A stretch of 42,266 nucleotides of DNA from Novosphingobium sp. (GCA_026400375.1 JAPLPG010000244.1:1-42266); one strand, 5' to 3'; positions 1-8,082 are shown, numbered from the stretch's first letter. Translations and numbers: made by a program. Notes: a model not told the origin generated them from the letters alone.

Positions 1-311
1 CGAGCCTGCCCGGCATCACCCGCTCCAGCCTGCTGACGCTGGCTGCCGAAGAAGGCCTGACCGTGCGCGAAGGCCGCTACAGCCTGGACCAGTGGCAAGC
101 CGATGCCGCCTCGGGCAGGCTGATTGAAACCTTTGCCTGCGGCACCGCGGCGGTCGTGACTCCGGTGGGCAAGGTTGCCAGCCACGCGGGCGAATTCACC
201 ATCGGATCGGGCGGCCCCGGCCAGTTGACGCAAAGCTTGCGCAACAAGCTGGTGGGCATCCAGCGCGGCGAGATTGCCGACACGCATGGTTGGGTCAGCC
301 GCATCGCCTGA
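1..311 (+). CDS. ilvE: Branched-chain amino acid aminotransferase, C-terminal fragment
   Basis: Only the last ~103 residues are present; the reading frame is open from base 3 and the start lies left of the window. The fragment begins SLPGITRSSLLTLA and contains ETFACGTAAVVTPVG, the C-terminal signature of fold-type IV PLP aminotransferases of the IlvE group, followed by an FTIGSGGPGQLTQSLR segment typical of the long IlvE type. The enzyme interconverts Val, Leu and Ile with their 2-oxo acids in the cytoplasm. The catalytic lysine is not in the window. It converges with the porin gene on the other strand. D-amino acid transaminase or aminodeoxychorismate lyase is less likely, given the GTAAVVTPVG motif. 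Confidence 0.85.
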   Translation, partial: SLPGITRSSLLTLAAEEGLTVREGRYSLDQWQADAASGRLIETFACGTAAVVTPVGKVASHAGEFTIGSGGPGQLTQSLRNKLVGIQRGEIADTHGWVSRIA

Positions 312-333
312 TCCCTGCGCAAGCCACCTTTCA

Positions 334-406
334 CCCCCGCGCAGGCGGGGGCCTCGGGGTTGTTACGGAACACTTGGCTGCACCCTGCGGCCCGCCTGCG
401 CAGGGG
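334..406. repeat. Inverted pair of GC-rich palindromes between convergent genes
   Basis: At 334-351 a perfect 7-bp stem (CCCCCGC/GCGGGGG) closes a GCAG tetraloop. A related copy in opposite orientation lies at about 391-406. The same family recurs between serC and serA at 9323-9401. The position between the converging ilvE and porin genes would suit a bidirectional terminator, but there is no U-tract, so this may simply be a dispersed REP-like element. Confidence 0.7.
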
Positions 407-418
407 CAAGGCACGCAA

Positions 419-1873
419 TCAGAAATCGAACTGCGCGCGCAGGCCCACGACATCGGCGCCATAGTTGCGGTCCGTCCCCGCCGCGACCGCGGCATCCTTC
501 AGCCAGAGATGGCCATAGTCGAGGATGAAGCGGACATAGTCGGTCGGCACCCACAGCAGCGAGGCCCCGGCCAGCTGCTGCCGCCCGCCAATCACGCCTC
601 CACCGGCGCCGTCCACGTCGTTGAGATCGAGCCAGTCGTAGCGCGCATTCACCTGCACCGCGCCGATGCCGCCCTTGTCGAGGCCGTTCTTCGGCTTGAT
701 CCGGGTCCAGGTGCCCTCGCTCGCCTTGTAGGGCAGGGTATCGCCCTTGGTCAGGAACACCCCTGCTTCGACATACCCGCCGTTGAACGTGGGATCGGCA
801 AGGGCGCCGGGGCGGTCCACCCGCATCCACTGCGATTCCGCCGTGAAATGCACCGGCCCGCGCGTCCAGCCCAGTTCCACGCCATAATTGGTTTCCGAAA
901 CCGCGCTGATCGCCTTGGTATCGACAAAGCGCAGATCGGTGGTGTGGGTAAAGGGTCGCGCGCGATACCGCACCGTGGCCGCACCGTCGTTCAGGTCGTG
1001 ATAGTGCGCCGATCCGCCAATATGCGCCTGCCCGCCCGCCACCATGGGCTGCAGGGCAAGGCGTCCGTCGATCGAATAGCTGTTGTCGGTATCGGCGTTG
1101 AGGTCGGTCACGTTGTCGGTGAACACGCCGACCTGGGCCAGCACCATGCCCTTCTGATACTGCGCCGAAAGCCCCAGCCGCCGCTCGAACCCGAACGCGG
1201 TGTTGAACGAGGCGCGCTCGATGAAGCTGGTGAACAGGTCCGACTCGGTGTCTTCCATCGATTCGAACGGCTTGTGCTGGCCCAGGGTCAGCGTCAGGTT
1301 CCTGATGCCGGTATAGGTCAGGTAGATGTCGGTCGGATCGATGCTGCTGTTGGCGATGTCCGCCTCGATGCGGTAGCCGAAGTTGCCGGGGATCGTGCCA
1401 TCGAAGCCGAAGTAGGCACGGCGGAATTCGGTGGCCAGGCCAAGGCTCTTGCTGCCGATGGCCGATGGTGCCGAAACCGTTGCCGTATCGATCTGCAAGC
1501 GCCCGCGCGGCTTGAAGCTCCACTTGCCGGCAGCGGGATTCTTCGGGTCCACCGCCGCTTCGATGCGCGGCGCGCCATCCCAGGTGATGCTCACCGGCGG
1601 CTTGCCGGTCACGGTCGGCGCGGGGATCGCAGCCACGGCGGTGGCAGTCGCAGCAGTCTGCGCCTTGGCTTCTGCCAGCTGGCCCTGCAGCGTTGCGATC
1701 TGCCGCTGCATCGCGGTCATCGCATCCATCTGGCTTTGCATCTGCGCCTGCATCTGGCGAAGCTGGGCCTGCATCGCGGCAAGGTCGGCGTCGGCGCTCG
1801 CCGCCTCGGCCGGGACGGCCCATCCTGCGGCACAGGCCAGGGCAGTGATCGAGACACGCGCGACGAGCTTCAT
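419..1873 (-). CDS. OprO/OprP-family outer membrane porin
   Basis: A 484-residue protein. The start at 1873 was chosen because it gives a signal peptide (MKLVARVSITALACAAGWA, cleavage near AEA-AS) and follows an AAGGAA ribosome site; a longer open frame upstream lacks both. After the signal, residues ~30-72 form a Met/Gln-rich coiled coil (repeated MQAQM/LRQMQ), as in trimeric OprP-type porins. The rest alternates short beta strands and ends in Phe (AQFDF), the usual outer-membrane assembly signal. OprP/OprO proteins pass phosphate, polyphosphate or other anions; substrate cannot be read from this sequence. It is divergent from the SDR gene at 2059, and a weak Pho-box-like sequence lies upstream. 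Confidence 0.85.
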   Translation of the reverse strand: MKLVARVSITALACAAGWAVPAEAASADADLAAMQAQLRQMQAQMQSQMDAMTAMQRQIATLQGQLAEAKAQTAATATAVAAIPAPTVTGKPPVSITWDGAPRIEAAVDPKNPAAGKWSFKPRGRLQIDTATVSAPSAIGSKSLGLATEFRRAYFGFDGTIPGNFGYRIEADIANSSIDPTDIYLTYTGIRNLTLTLGQHKPFESMEDTESDLFTSFIERASFNTAFGFERRLGLSAQYQKGMVLAQVGVFTDNVTDLNADTDNSYSIDGRLALQPMVAGGQAHIGGSAHYHDLNDGAATVRYRARPFTHTTDLRFVDTKAISAVSETNYGVELGWTRGPVHFTAESQWMRVDRPGALADPTFNGGYVEAGVFLTKGDTLPYKASEGTWTRIKPKNGLDKGGIGAVQVNARYDWLDLNDVDGAGGGVIGGRQQLAGASLLWVPTDYVRFILDYGHLWLKDAAVAAGTDRNYGADVVGLRAQFDF

Positions 1874-1919
1874 GACAATTCCTTGGCCAGATCGATGTGC
1901 GGCCGAATATGTCTGTTGT

Positions 1920-1937
1920 GTTACATTTTGTTGACTG
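1920..1937 (-). promoter_or_regulatory. Possible Pho-box-like direct repeat upstream of the porin
   Basis: Read on the minus strand, this site has AGTCA and TGTAAC half-sites whose GT dinucleotides are 11 bp apart, the spacing of PhoB direct repeats. About 12 of 18 positions agree with the enterobacterial consensus as recalled. It lies 47 bp upstream of the porin start. The match is weak and is offered mainly because the gene product belongs to a phosphate-porin family. Confidence 0.25.
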
Positions 1938-2058
1938 TTTCTTGGCGAATTTATCACCAACGCCGTAAACCGGCTGAGCCGTTGCCTTCCCGCGCCCGCC
2001 ATGGCATCGCTGCCCATCGGTTAAGCGTCCGATTAGGGCGGAGCGTGGAGTGTCTGGC

Positions 2059-2964
2059 ATGAGCATTTCGTTCGAAGGCCGCGTGGCCATCGTCACCGGC
2101 GCGGGCGGCGGATTGGGCCGCGCCTATGCGCTCGAACTTGCCCGTCGCGGTGCCAAGGTCGTGGTCAACGATCTGGGCGGATCGCGCGATGGCACCGGCC
2201 ATTCCGACGCCGCGCTCAAGGTGGTCAAGGAAATCGAGGCGGCGGGCGGCGAGGCGATGTCGAACGGCGGCTCGGTCAGCGAATACGACCAGATGGTCGA
2301 AATGGTCGCCAGGGCCCGTGAGCGCTGGGGCGGCGTCCACGTGCTGATCAACAACGCCGGCATCCTGCGCGACAAAAGCTTCACCAAGATGGAGCCTGCC
2401 GATTTCGAGATGGTGGTAAAGGTCCACCTGATCGGCTCGGCCTTCGCCACCAAGGCCTGCTGGGACCTGATGCGCGAACAGAACTACGGCCGCATCCTGA
2501 TGACCGCCTCGTCCTCCGGCCTGTTCGGCAACTTCGGCCAGGCCAACTACGGCGCGGCCAAGCTCGGCGTCGCCGGCCTGACCAAGACGCTCTACCTCGA
2601 AGGCGCAAAGAACAACATCAAGGTCAACACCCTCGCCCCCGTCGCCGCCACGCGGATGACCGAGGACATCTTCCCCGAAGAGGCCTTTGCCCTGTTCAAT
2701 CCCGAATCCGTCGTCCCCGCCGCGCTCTATCTGGTGTCGGAGAACGCCCCCACCAACGCCATCGTCGGCGCAGGCGCAGGCGGCTACCACTCGGCTTGGG
2801 TCACCATGAACAAGGGCGTCCTCCTGCCCCCCGCCGAACAAACCGTCGAAGGCTTCGCCGCCAACTGGGCCAAGATCAGCGACCGCGCCGGCGATTTCGT
2901 GCCGCGGTCAGGGCCGGAACAGGCGCACGTGATCATTGGGCAATTGCAAGCGGCGAAGGGGTGA
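2059..2964 (+). CDS. SDR-family oxidoreductase, MFE-2/HSD17B4-like
   Basis: A 301-residue classical short-chain dehydrogenase. It has the Rossmann glycine motif GAGGGLG (residues ~14-20), the NNAG motif (98-101), a serine-rich catalytic segment (TASSSG, ~149-154) and YGAAK with Tyr164 and Lys168. The sequence VVNDLGGSRDGTGHS is typical of the (3R)-hydroxyacyl-CoA dehydrogenase domain of peroxisomal multifunctional enzyme type 2 and its bacterial homologues, so a role in beta-oxidation of fatty or steroid acyl-CoA is likely. ATG 2059 is preferred over GTG 2050 because GGAG sits 8 bases before it. It is divergent from the porin and followed by an inverted repeat. Confidence 0.85.
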   Translation: MSISFEGRVAIVTGAGGGLGRAYALELARRGAKVVVNDLGGSRDGTGHSDAALKVVKEIEAAGGEAMSNGGSVSEYDQMVEMVARARERWGGVHVLINNAGILRDKSFTKMEPADFEMVVKVHLIGSAFATKACWDLMREQNYGRILMTASSSGLFGNFGQANYGAAKLGVAGLTKTLYLEGAKNNIKVNTLAPVAATRMTEDIFPEEAFALFNPESVVPAALYLVSENAPTNAIVGAGAGGYHSAWVTMNKGVLLPPAEQTVEGFAANWAKISDRAGDFVPRSGPEQAHVIIGQLQAAKG

Positions 2965-3006
2965 GGCGGCCTGGATTCACAGAGCGCATCACTTTGAATA
3001 TCCGTC

Positions 3007-3102
3007 GCCCCGGACTTGATCCGGGGCTGGGCTACCTTTTCAACCTCGCCGGTGGATGAAGCGTCGGAAAAGACAAGCCGGGTCCCGGATCAAGTCCGGG
3101 AC
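3007..3102. repeat. Inverted pair of CCCGGAC-TTGAT-CCGGG palindromic repeats
   Basis: Two nearly identical 21-bp palindromic sequences (3007-3027 and 3082-3102) lie in opposite orientation between the convergent SDR and siroheme-type genes. The core is CCGGACTTGATCCGG. From general knowledge this is a common dispersed repeat of sphingomonad and related genomes. The pair could fold as two short hairpins or one long one and might act as a bidirectional transcription end. Confidence 0.75.
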
Positions 3103-3125
3103 GGTGTGGGTGGGCTGAAGTTAAG

Positions 3126-3905
3126 TCACCCCAACCTCAGGACCACCACAATCCCACCCTCAGGCACCAGCCCCCCCGCCAGCACCCGCACCGCATCGGC
3201 CCGTGCGCGTGACAGCACTTCCAGCGCAACGCCGGCATCATGCACCACCACGTCCGCCTGCCCCAGCAAGCGCGCCGCGCGCAGGGTGAGGTCTTCGGGG
3301 TCGTTCGACGTCAGCACGATCTCGAACCGCCCGGACTGTCCCTCCGCGCCCGAAGCCAGCCATGCGCCAACCCGCGCCTCGCTCCCCGCGCGAAACAGGT
3401 CCAACTCCCCGCCTTCATCCAACGCCGCATCCAGCGCACGCCGCCGATCCGCGACCGAGGACCAGCGCTTGCGCATGCCCTCGCGCGCGTCCTCCAGCGC
3501 TCGGGCCAGCGCGCCCAGCCCTTGCGGCAGCAGCCGCTCCAGCCGCAGGCGCAGGATCTTGGCCAGGCCCGCCGAGGCCCCGCCAGTGCCCACCGCGATC
3601 AGCACCGGGTCACGATCGAGGATCGAAGGCGTGGTGAAATCGCACAGTTCGGGCCGGTCGACCACGTTGACCAGCAGCCCGGCACAGCGCAGCCGGATCG
3701 CATCGCCCTGCGCCATGTCGGGATTGTCGTGCGCGATGAAGGCCAGCCGCGCGCCGTCGTCGATCCCGGCACTGATCTCGCGATAGATCACCCCGCCCGC
3801 GCGCTCGATCAGGCGCTGCTTGGCGGCGGCGGCATCCCCCTCGCCCAGCAGGATCACCGGCTGGCCCGCGATGCGATGGAACAGGGGGAGGCTGTGCAGG
3901 GTCAT
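3126..3905 (-). CDS. Precorrin-2 dehydrogenase/ferrochelatase (CysG N-domain) with truncated methyltransferase stub
   Basis: A 259-residue protein. Residues 1-~190 match the Met8/CysG-N fold that oxidises precorrin-2 to sirohydrochlorin and inserts iron to give siroheme: LPLFHRIAGQPVILLGEGDAA (nucleotide loop ~20-25), NVVDRPELCDFTTPSI and AVGTGGASAGLAKILR. The last ~65 residues (from FEIVLTSNDPEDLTLRAARL) resemble the beginning of a uroporphyrinogen-III methyltransferase domain, including QADVVVHD, but stop after GGIVVVLRLG, where that domain would continue to its active site. The SAM loop GAGPG is also absent. Start 3905 is chosen because the longer frame runs through a dispersed repeat. It lies downstream of lysA on the same strand. 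Confidence 0.8.
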   Translation of the reverse strand: MTLHSLPLFHRIAGQPVILLGEGDAAAAKQRLIERAGGVIYREISAGIDDGARLAFIAHDNPDMAQGDAIRLRCAGLLVNVVDRPELCDFTTPSILDRDPVLIAVGTGGASAGLAKILRLRLERLLPQGLGALARALEDAREGMRKRWSSVADRRRALDAALDEGGELDLFRAGSEARVGAWLASGAEGQSGRFEIVLTSNDPEDLTLRAARLLGQADVVVHDAGVALEVLSRARADAVRVLAGGLVPEGGIVVVLRLG

Positions 3906-3922
3906 GGGTTTGCGCGTGCGTC

Positions 3923-3997
3923 CTTCGACAGGCTCAGGACGAACGGGGGTTGGCGGGATATATTCTCCCACGTCCGTTCATGCCGAGCTTGTCGAAG
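3923..3997. repeat. Inverted pair of TTCGACA-GCTCAGGACGAACGG repeats
   Basis: Two 24-bp arms (3923-3946 and 3974-3997) are near reverse complements: CTTCGACAGGCTCAGG on the left, and CCGAGCTTGTCGAAG on the right. They fill the gap between the lysA stop and the siroheme-type gene start. From general knowledge this is one of the commonest dispersed palindromes in sphingomonads. The resulting long hairpin would sit in any lysA read-through transcript. Confidence 0.75.
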
Positions 3998-3999
3998 CA

Positions 4000-5259
4000 T
4001 CACGCAAGCCATTCCGGCACGCGCTCTGCCGCCAGGATCGTGGCGGGATCGATGCGGTCGGCCACCACGGCCCACTTGTCACCATCCACCATCACCTCGG
4101 GTACCAGCGGCCGCGAGTTGTAGGTGTTGGCCATCGTCGCGCCATAGGCCCCCGCCGTGCGGAACACCGCCAGATCGCCGCGCACCACCGTGTCGATGGT
4201 GCGCGCCATGGCAAAGGTGTCGGAACTTTCGCAGATCGGGCCGACGATGTTGGCCTCGAACGTCTCGCCCTTCGGCTCCACCGCCACGAAATCGTGCCAC
4301 GCATCATAAAGCGCCGGCCGCGCCAGATCGTTCATCGCGGCATCGACCACGACCCACGGGTTGCCCGCCCCTTCCTTCACCCGGATCACCTGCGTCACCA
4401 GCACGCCGGTGTTGCCGGTGATCACGCGGCCCGGTTCGAACATCAGCGTCACGCCCCAGTTGCCGGTCACACGCGCCACCATCGCGGCGTATTCCTCGGG
4501 CTGCGGGAACACCTCGCCCGCCTTGTAGGGCACGCCGATCCCGCCGCCCAGGTCCATGTGGGTGACGGTGTGGCCGCCTGCGCGGATCTCTTCCATCAAG
4601 CCGCCGACCTTGGTGAAGGCAGCTTCCAGCGGCTCCAGCTTCGACAGCTGGCTGCCGATGTGCAGCGTAAGGCCCCGCATGTTCAGCCCCGGCGTCCCCG
4701 CCAGCCGCGCATAGATCGCCGCCGCCCGGTCAAACGGCACGCCGAACTTGTTCTCGGCCTTGCCGGTGGAGATCTTGCCGTGCGTCCCGGCATCCACATC
4801 CGGATTCACGCGCAGCGCGGCAGAGGCAACCCTGCCCATCGAGGCGGCGATTTCCGCCAGTTCCAGCCCTTCTTCCTCGCTTTCAAGGTTGAACTGGCCG
4901 ATCCCCGCCTCGATCCCCCGGCGCATTTCCGCCGCGGTCTTGCCAACGCCCGAAAACACGATGCCGTCGGGCGCCATGCCCGCCGCCAGCGCCCGCTCCA
5001 TCTCGCCGCCCGAGACGACATCGGCGCCATAGCCCTCTGCCGCCAGCACCTTCAGCACCGACAGGTTGGGGTTGGATTTCACCGCAAAGGCGATCCGGGC
5101 ATTGCGCAGCACGCCCAGCGCATCGCGGAACACGCGGGCATGGCGCGTCAGCGTGGCGCGCGAATAGACATAGACGGGCGTGCCCACTTGCGCCGCAATC
5201 ACCGGCAGCGGCACATCTTCGGCATGCAGCACGCCGTTCTTCAGTTCAAAATGATCCAT
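4000..5259 (-). CDS. lysA: Diaminopimelate decarboxylase
   Basis: A 419-residue PLP enzyme catalysing the last step of lysine synthesis, meso-diaminopimelate to L-lysine plus CO2, in the cytoplasm. Visible landmarks are AFAVKSNPNLSVLKVLA with the PLP-binding Lys61, LHIGSQLSKLEPL, the phosphate-binding DLGGGIGVPY, FEPGRVITGNTG, and the C-terminal CESSDTFA and GAYGATMANTYNSRP segments that complete the active site across the dimer. Length is normal for the family. It lies 9 bp downstream of the LptM-like gene in an argH-lptM-lysA operon. No good Shine-Dalgarno precedes the ATG, so translation may be coupled to the gene before it. Confidence 0.96.
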   Translation of the reverse strand: MDHFELKNGVLHAEDVPLPVIAAQVGTPVYVYSRATLTRHARVFRDALGVLRNARIAFAVKSNPNLSVLKVLAAEGYGADVVSGGEMERALAAGMAPDGIVFSGVGKTAAEMRRGIEAGIGQFNLESEEEGLELAEIAASMGRVASAALRVNPDVDAGTHGKISTGKAENKFGVPFDRAAAIYARLAGTPGLNMRGLTLHIGSQLSKLEPLEAAFTKVGGLMEEIRAGGHTVTHMDLGGGIGVPYKAGEVFPQPEEYAAMVARVTGNWGVTLMFEPGRVITGNTGVLVTQVIRVKEGAGNPWVVVDAAMNDLARPALYDAWHDFVAVEPKGETFEANIVGPICESSDTFAMARTIDTVVRGDLAVFRTAGAYGATMANTYNSRPLVPEVMVDGDKWAVVADRIDPATILAAERVPEWLA

Positions 5260-5268
5260 CGGAGAAAC

Positions 5269-5520
5269 TCAGCCTTCGGGTGGCAGATCAAAAGGATCGT
5301 CCTCACGATCCTGCGAGCGGCGACGCGGCTCGACATTGCGCGCAGGGGCTGCCTGCGCGGGAGGTTTGAGCAGATCGTCCGCGCCCGGCTGCACTTCGCG
5401 GCCATAGGGGATCGGCGGCGAAGTCTGATCGGGCGCCAGCTTCAGCTCAGCCCGGTTGCCACAGCCCGCAAGAGCGAGCGCGCCAAGGCCGACCAGCAGG
5501 ATATTGCGCGAAACGCTCAA
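5269..5520 (-). CDS. lptM: Small LptM-like lipoprotein
   Basis: An 83-residue predicted lipoprotein. The N-terminus [20 protein letters not shown] has a lipobox with Cys20, followed by [11 protein letters not shown], resembling the short conserved N-terminus of LptM/YifL proteins, then a Pro-rich, charged tail without recognised domains. In E. coli, LptM helps mature the LptD/LptE translocon; that role here is inferred from family only. The start is TTG 5520, overlapping the argH stop (TTGA) and preceded by GGAGGA; no ATG or GTG fits. The argH-lptM-lysA order is common in alphaproteobacteria. A generic operon lipoprotein is the alternative. Confidence 0.75.
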   Translation of the reverse strand: MSVSRNILLVGLGALALAGCGNRAELKLAPDQTSPPIPYGREVQPGADDLLKPPAQAAPARNVEPRRRSQDREDDPFDLPPEG

Positions 5521-6926
5521 GCCGATTCCTCCAGCCCCAGCGCCACGCGCGCCTCGGCTACCCGCTTCCTTACCTCGTCCGGCGCGGTTCCGCCATGGCT
5601 GCAACGCGCCGCCACGCTCGCCTCGACCGAAAGCGCGGCATAGACGCGATCGTCGATGCGCTCGTCGATCGCCGTCAGGTCCTCGATCGAAAGCTGGTCC
5701 AGCGCCACGCCCCGGCTTTCCGCCAGCTTCACCGCGCTGCCGGTGATGTGGTGCGCTTCGCGGAACGGAATGTTGGCCTGCCGCACCAGCCAGTCGGCAA
5801 GATCGGTCGCCGTGGCATAGCCCAGCTCTGCCGCCGCGCGCATCCGCTGCTCACGGAACTTCGCCTCCGCCACCATCCCGGTCATCGCCGCAATCGACAG
5901 GGCGAGCAGGCTGGCGGCTTCGAAGACCGGCGGCTTGTCGTCCTGCATGTCCTTCGAATAGGCCAGCGGCAGGCCCTTCATGGTGATCATCAGCGCGGTC
6001 AGGCACCCCACGATCCGCCCCGAATGGCCACGCACCAGTTCGGCGGCATCGGGGTTCTTCTTCTGCGGCATGATGCTGCTGCCGGTCGAAAGGCTGTCGG
6101 GCAGCGTCACGAAGCCGAAGGGCTGGCTTGCCCAGATGATGAACTCTTCGGCCAGCCGCGAAAGGTGCAGCGAACACTGCGCCGCGGCCATCAGGTAATC
6201 GAGCGCAAAATCGCGGTCGGACACCGAATCGAGGCTGTTGTCGGTCGGACCGTCAAAACCCAGCGCCTGCGCCGTGCGAAAGCGGTCGATGGGAAAGCCG
6301 GTGCCCGCCAGCGCCGCTGCACCCAGCGGGCTGCGGTTCATCCGCACCCGCGCATCGGCGAAGCGCGAACGATCGCGGCCGATCATTTCGTAATAGGCCA
6401 TCAGGTGATGCCCCAGCGTCACCGGTTGCGCGGTCTGCAGGTGGGTGAAGCCGGGCATGATCGACCCGGCGTGTTCGCCAGCGCGGCTCACCAGCGCCAC
6501 CTGCAACTGCTTCAGCCCATGCTCGGCCTGGTCCATCGCATCGCGCACCCACAGGCGGAAGTCGGTTGCCACCTGGTCGTTGCGGCTGCGCGCGGTGTGC
6601 AGGCGCCCCGCCGCCGGGCCGATCAGTTCGGCAAGGCGGCTCTCGGTGGTCATGTGGATGTCTTCGAGGTCCCAGTTCTCGGGCACGCCGCTGGCTTCGT
6701 ACTCTGCCGCAACCTGATCCAGCCCACCGGCAATCAGCGCCGCATCCTCGGCCGAAACGATGCCCTGCGCGCCCAGCATGTCCACATGGGCCTTTGACGC
6801 GGCGATGTCCTGCCGCCACAAGGCCTTGTCGAAGGGAATCGAGGCATTGATCTCGCGCATGATCGCCGAGGGACCGCCTGCGAAGCGCCCGCCCCACATC
6901 TGGTTGGAGCCTGAATTGTCGCCCAT
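5517..6926 (-). CDS. argH: Argininosuccinate lyase
   Basis: A 469-residue member of the fumarase/aspartase superfamily that splits argininosuccinate into arginine and fumarate. It begins with [20 protein letters not shown] a few residues after the start, then has [36 protein letters not shown] and the superfamily signature [12 protein letters not shown] on the catalytic mobile loop. Length is normal. ATG 6926 is the simplest start and overlaps the ATG of the divergent thioredoxin gene by two bases; GTG 6944 is an alternative. Its stop overlaps the TTG start of the LptM-like gene, so the two are translationally coupled. Confidence 0.95.
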   Translation of the reverse strand: MGDNSGSNQMWGGRFAGGPSAIMREINASIPFDKALWRQDIAASKAHVDMLGAQGIVSAEDAALIAGGLDQVAAEYEASGVPENWDLEDIHMTTESRLAELIGPAAGRLHTARSRNDQVATDFRLWVRDAMDQAEHGLKQLQVALVSRAGEHAGSIMPGFTHLQTAQPVTLGHHLMAYYEMIGRDRSRFADARVRMNRSPLGAAALAGTGFPIDRFRTAQALGFDGPTDNSLDSVSDRDFALDYLMAAAQCSLHLSRLAEEFIIWASQPFGFVTLPDSLSTGSSIMPQKKNPDAAELVRGHSGRIVGCLTALMITMKGLPLAYSKDMQDDKPPVFEAASLLALSIAAMTGMVAEAKFREQRMRAAAELGYATATDLADWLVRQANIPFREAHHITGSAVKLAESRGVALDQLSIEDLTAIDERIDDRVYAALSVEASVAARCSHGGTAPDEVRKRVAEARVALGLEESA

Positions 6927-7509
6927 GTCCGTCCGTTCACTCACAGTGCTGATGCTGGTCCCGGCGCTTGCCGTCGCGGGGTGCGATAGGCAAGCCGCGC
7001 CCGACTCGCAACCGCAGAGCAGTGCAGCGCCAACGGAAAGCGCCGCAAAGTCCGAATTCAACGGCACGCTCGACATCACCAATCGCGGCAAGGACATGCC
7101 CGATTTCACCGTGACCGACCCTGCAGGCAAGGCGCTGAAGCTGCGCGAGCTCAAGGGAACGCCGGTTCTCGTCAACGTCTGGGCCACCTGGTGCGGCCCC
7201 TGCAAGCTGGAAATGCCCGAACTGGACAAGCTGGCGGCGGACAAGACCGGCGCCTTGCGCGTCCTCACCGTCTCGCAGGATATCGATGGCGCAGCCAAGG
7301 TCGCGCCCTATTACGCGGAAAACAGGTTCGCGAAGCTGGAACCGTGGCTCGATCCTGAAAACAACCTCGGATTCTTCTATGAAACCGGGATGCTGCCCAC
7401 CACCGTGCTCTACGACAAGCAAGGCAAGGAAGTGTGGCGCATGATCGGCGCACACGATTGGTCCGGCCCGCGCACCGCCGCAATGCTGGCGGAGACTTTG
7501 GGGAAGTAA
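6925..7509 (+). CDS. TlpA-like thiol:disulfide oxidoreductase lipoprotein
   Basis: A 194-residue protein. A signal segment [16 protein letters not shown] has a lipobox Cys20, then a ~25-residue Ser/Ala/Gln linker and a thioredoxin fold of the TlpA/ResA type: [38 protein letters not shown] with the redox pair in WCGPC (89-93), and [15 protein letters not shown] carrying the cis-proline. It should be anchored in the periplasm and reduce disulfides, for example in cytochrome c maturation; the partner is unknown. Its ATG shares two bases with the argH ATG on the other strand, so each promoter must lie inside the other gene unless the starts are placed differently. Confidence 0.88.
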   Translation: MSVRSLTVLMLVPALAVAGCDRQAAPDSQPQSSAAPTESAAKSEFNGTLDITNRGKDMPDFTVTDPAGKALKLRELKGTPVLVNVWATWCGPCKLEMPELDKLAADKTGALRVLTVSQDIDGAAKVAPYYAENRFAKLEPWLDPENNLGFFYETGMLPTTVLYDKQGKEVWRMIGAHDWSGPRTAAMLAETLGK

Positions 7510-7550
7510 CCCACCACTCTCCTCATTCCGCCAAAATTCGTCCCAAATTT

Positions 7551-7930
7551 GTCATTGCGAGGAGCGCAGCGACGAAGCAATCCAGCGGGACGAAGCGCAA
7601 TTTCCAGCCTGCGGTCTATATGTTGGCGTCCCGGCGCAACGGGACTCTTTACGTCGGCGTGACCAGCAATCTGCCGAAACGCACATGGCAACACCGTGAG
7701 GGCGTGGTTGACGGTTTCACCGCCAGGCACGGCTGCAAGTTGCTCGTTTGGTTCGAAGTCCACGCGACAATGGAATATGCGATTGCGCGTGAAAAGCAGA
7801 TCAAGGGCGGATCAAGGAAACGGAAACTGGCGTTGATCGAGGCGATGAACCCGCTTTGGCGTGACCTTTTTGCCGAGATTTGTGCGTAGCGCTGACCGGC
7901 TCTGGATTGCTTCGCTACGCTCGCAATGAC
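7551..7930. mobile_element. GIY-YIG gene framed by inverted palindromic repeats
   Basis: The left arm (7551-7585) starts GTCATTGCGAGGAGCG and ends GAAGCAATCCAG. The right arm (7902-7930) is its reverse complement at both ends (CTGGATTGCTTCGC ... CTCGCAATGAC) but differs in the centre. Between them lies one small GIY-YIG gene. A second unit, with the same 35-bp left arm but no gene, follows at 7962-8048. The arrangement looks like a gene-bearing and an empty version of one mobile palindromic element. No target-site duplication was identified, so mobility is an inference. Confidence 0.55.
7620..7889 (+). CDS. Small GIY-YIG nuclease-family protein
   Basis: An 89-residue protein of the short UvrC-like GIY-YIG group. 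It contains TLYVGVTSNLPKR (the second half of the GIY-YIG signature with the catalytic Arg region), FTARHGCKLLVWFE with the metal-ligand Glu, and EYAIAREKQIKGGSRKRKLALI followed by NPLWRDL, which is the standard end of these proteins. Homologues usually begin just before QPAVY. Here the frame continues open upstream through a dispersed repeat, no Shine-Dalgarno precedes ATG 7620, and the native start may have been lost or replaced. The biological role of this family is unknown; nuclease activity is predicted from the fold. Confidence 0.8.
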   Translation: MLASRRNGTLYVGVTSNLPKRTWQHREGVVDGFTARHGCKLLVWFEVHATMEYAIAREKQIKGGSRKRKLALIEAMNPLWRDLFAEICA

Positions 7931-7961
7931 GAAAAAATGGAAAATGCAAGCTATAGGCTTC

Positions 7962-8048
7962 GTCATTGCGAGGAGCGCAGCGACGAAGCAATCCAGAGCC
8001 GCACAGGCACGCTGTGGATTGCCGCGCCCTTCGGCCGCTCGCAATGAC
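7962..8048. repeat. Gene-less copy of the GTCATTGCGAG palindromic repeat
   Basis: The left arm 7962-7996 is identical over 35 bases to the left arm at 7551-7585. The right arm 8012-8048 is its inverted partner (CTGTGGATTGC ... GCTCGCAATGAC), separated by 15 bases. The unit is 87 bp, typical of REP/REPIN-type or MITE-like elements. It lies directly upstream of the serC promoter. Confidence 0.75.
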
Positions 8049-8082
8049 GACAGGGGCGCACCAAAGACCACCCAACAACAGT

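Noticed and set aside
290-2096. Long open frames on both strands overlapping the porin
   Set aside because: The porin frame has a signal peptide, ribosome site and C-terminal Phe; the others have none of these and odd compositions.
3820-5643. A 607-codon plus-strand frame across lysA and the lipoprotein
   Set aside because: It is the complement of lysA, which is certain from its motifs.
7434-7619. An N-terminal extension of the GIY-YIG gene
   Set aside because: The open frame upstream runs through a dispersed repeat and the 3' end of the thioredoxin gene; it has no homology to family N-termini.
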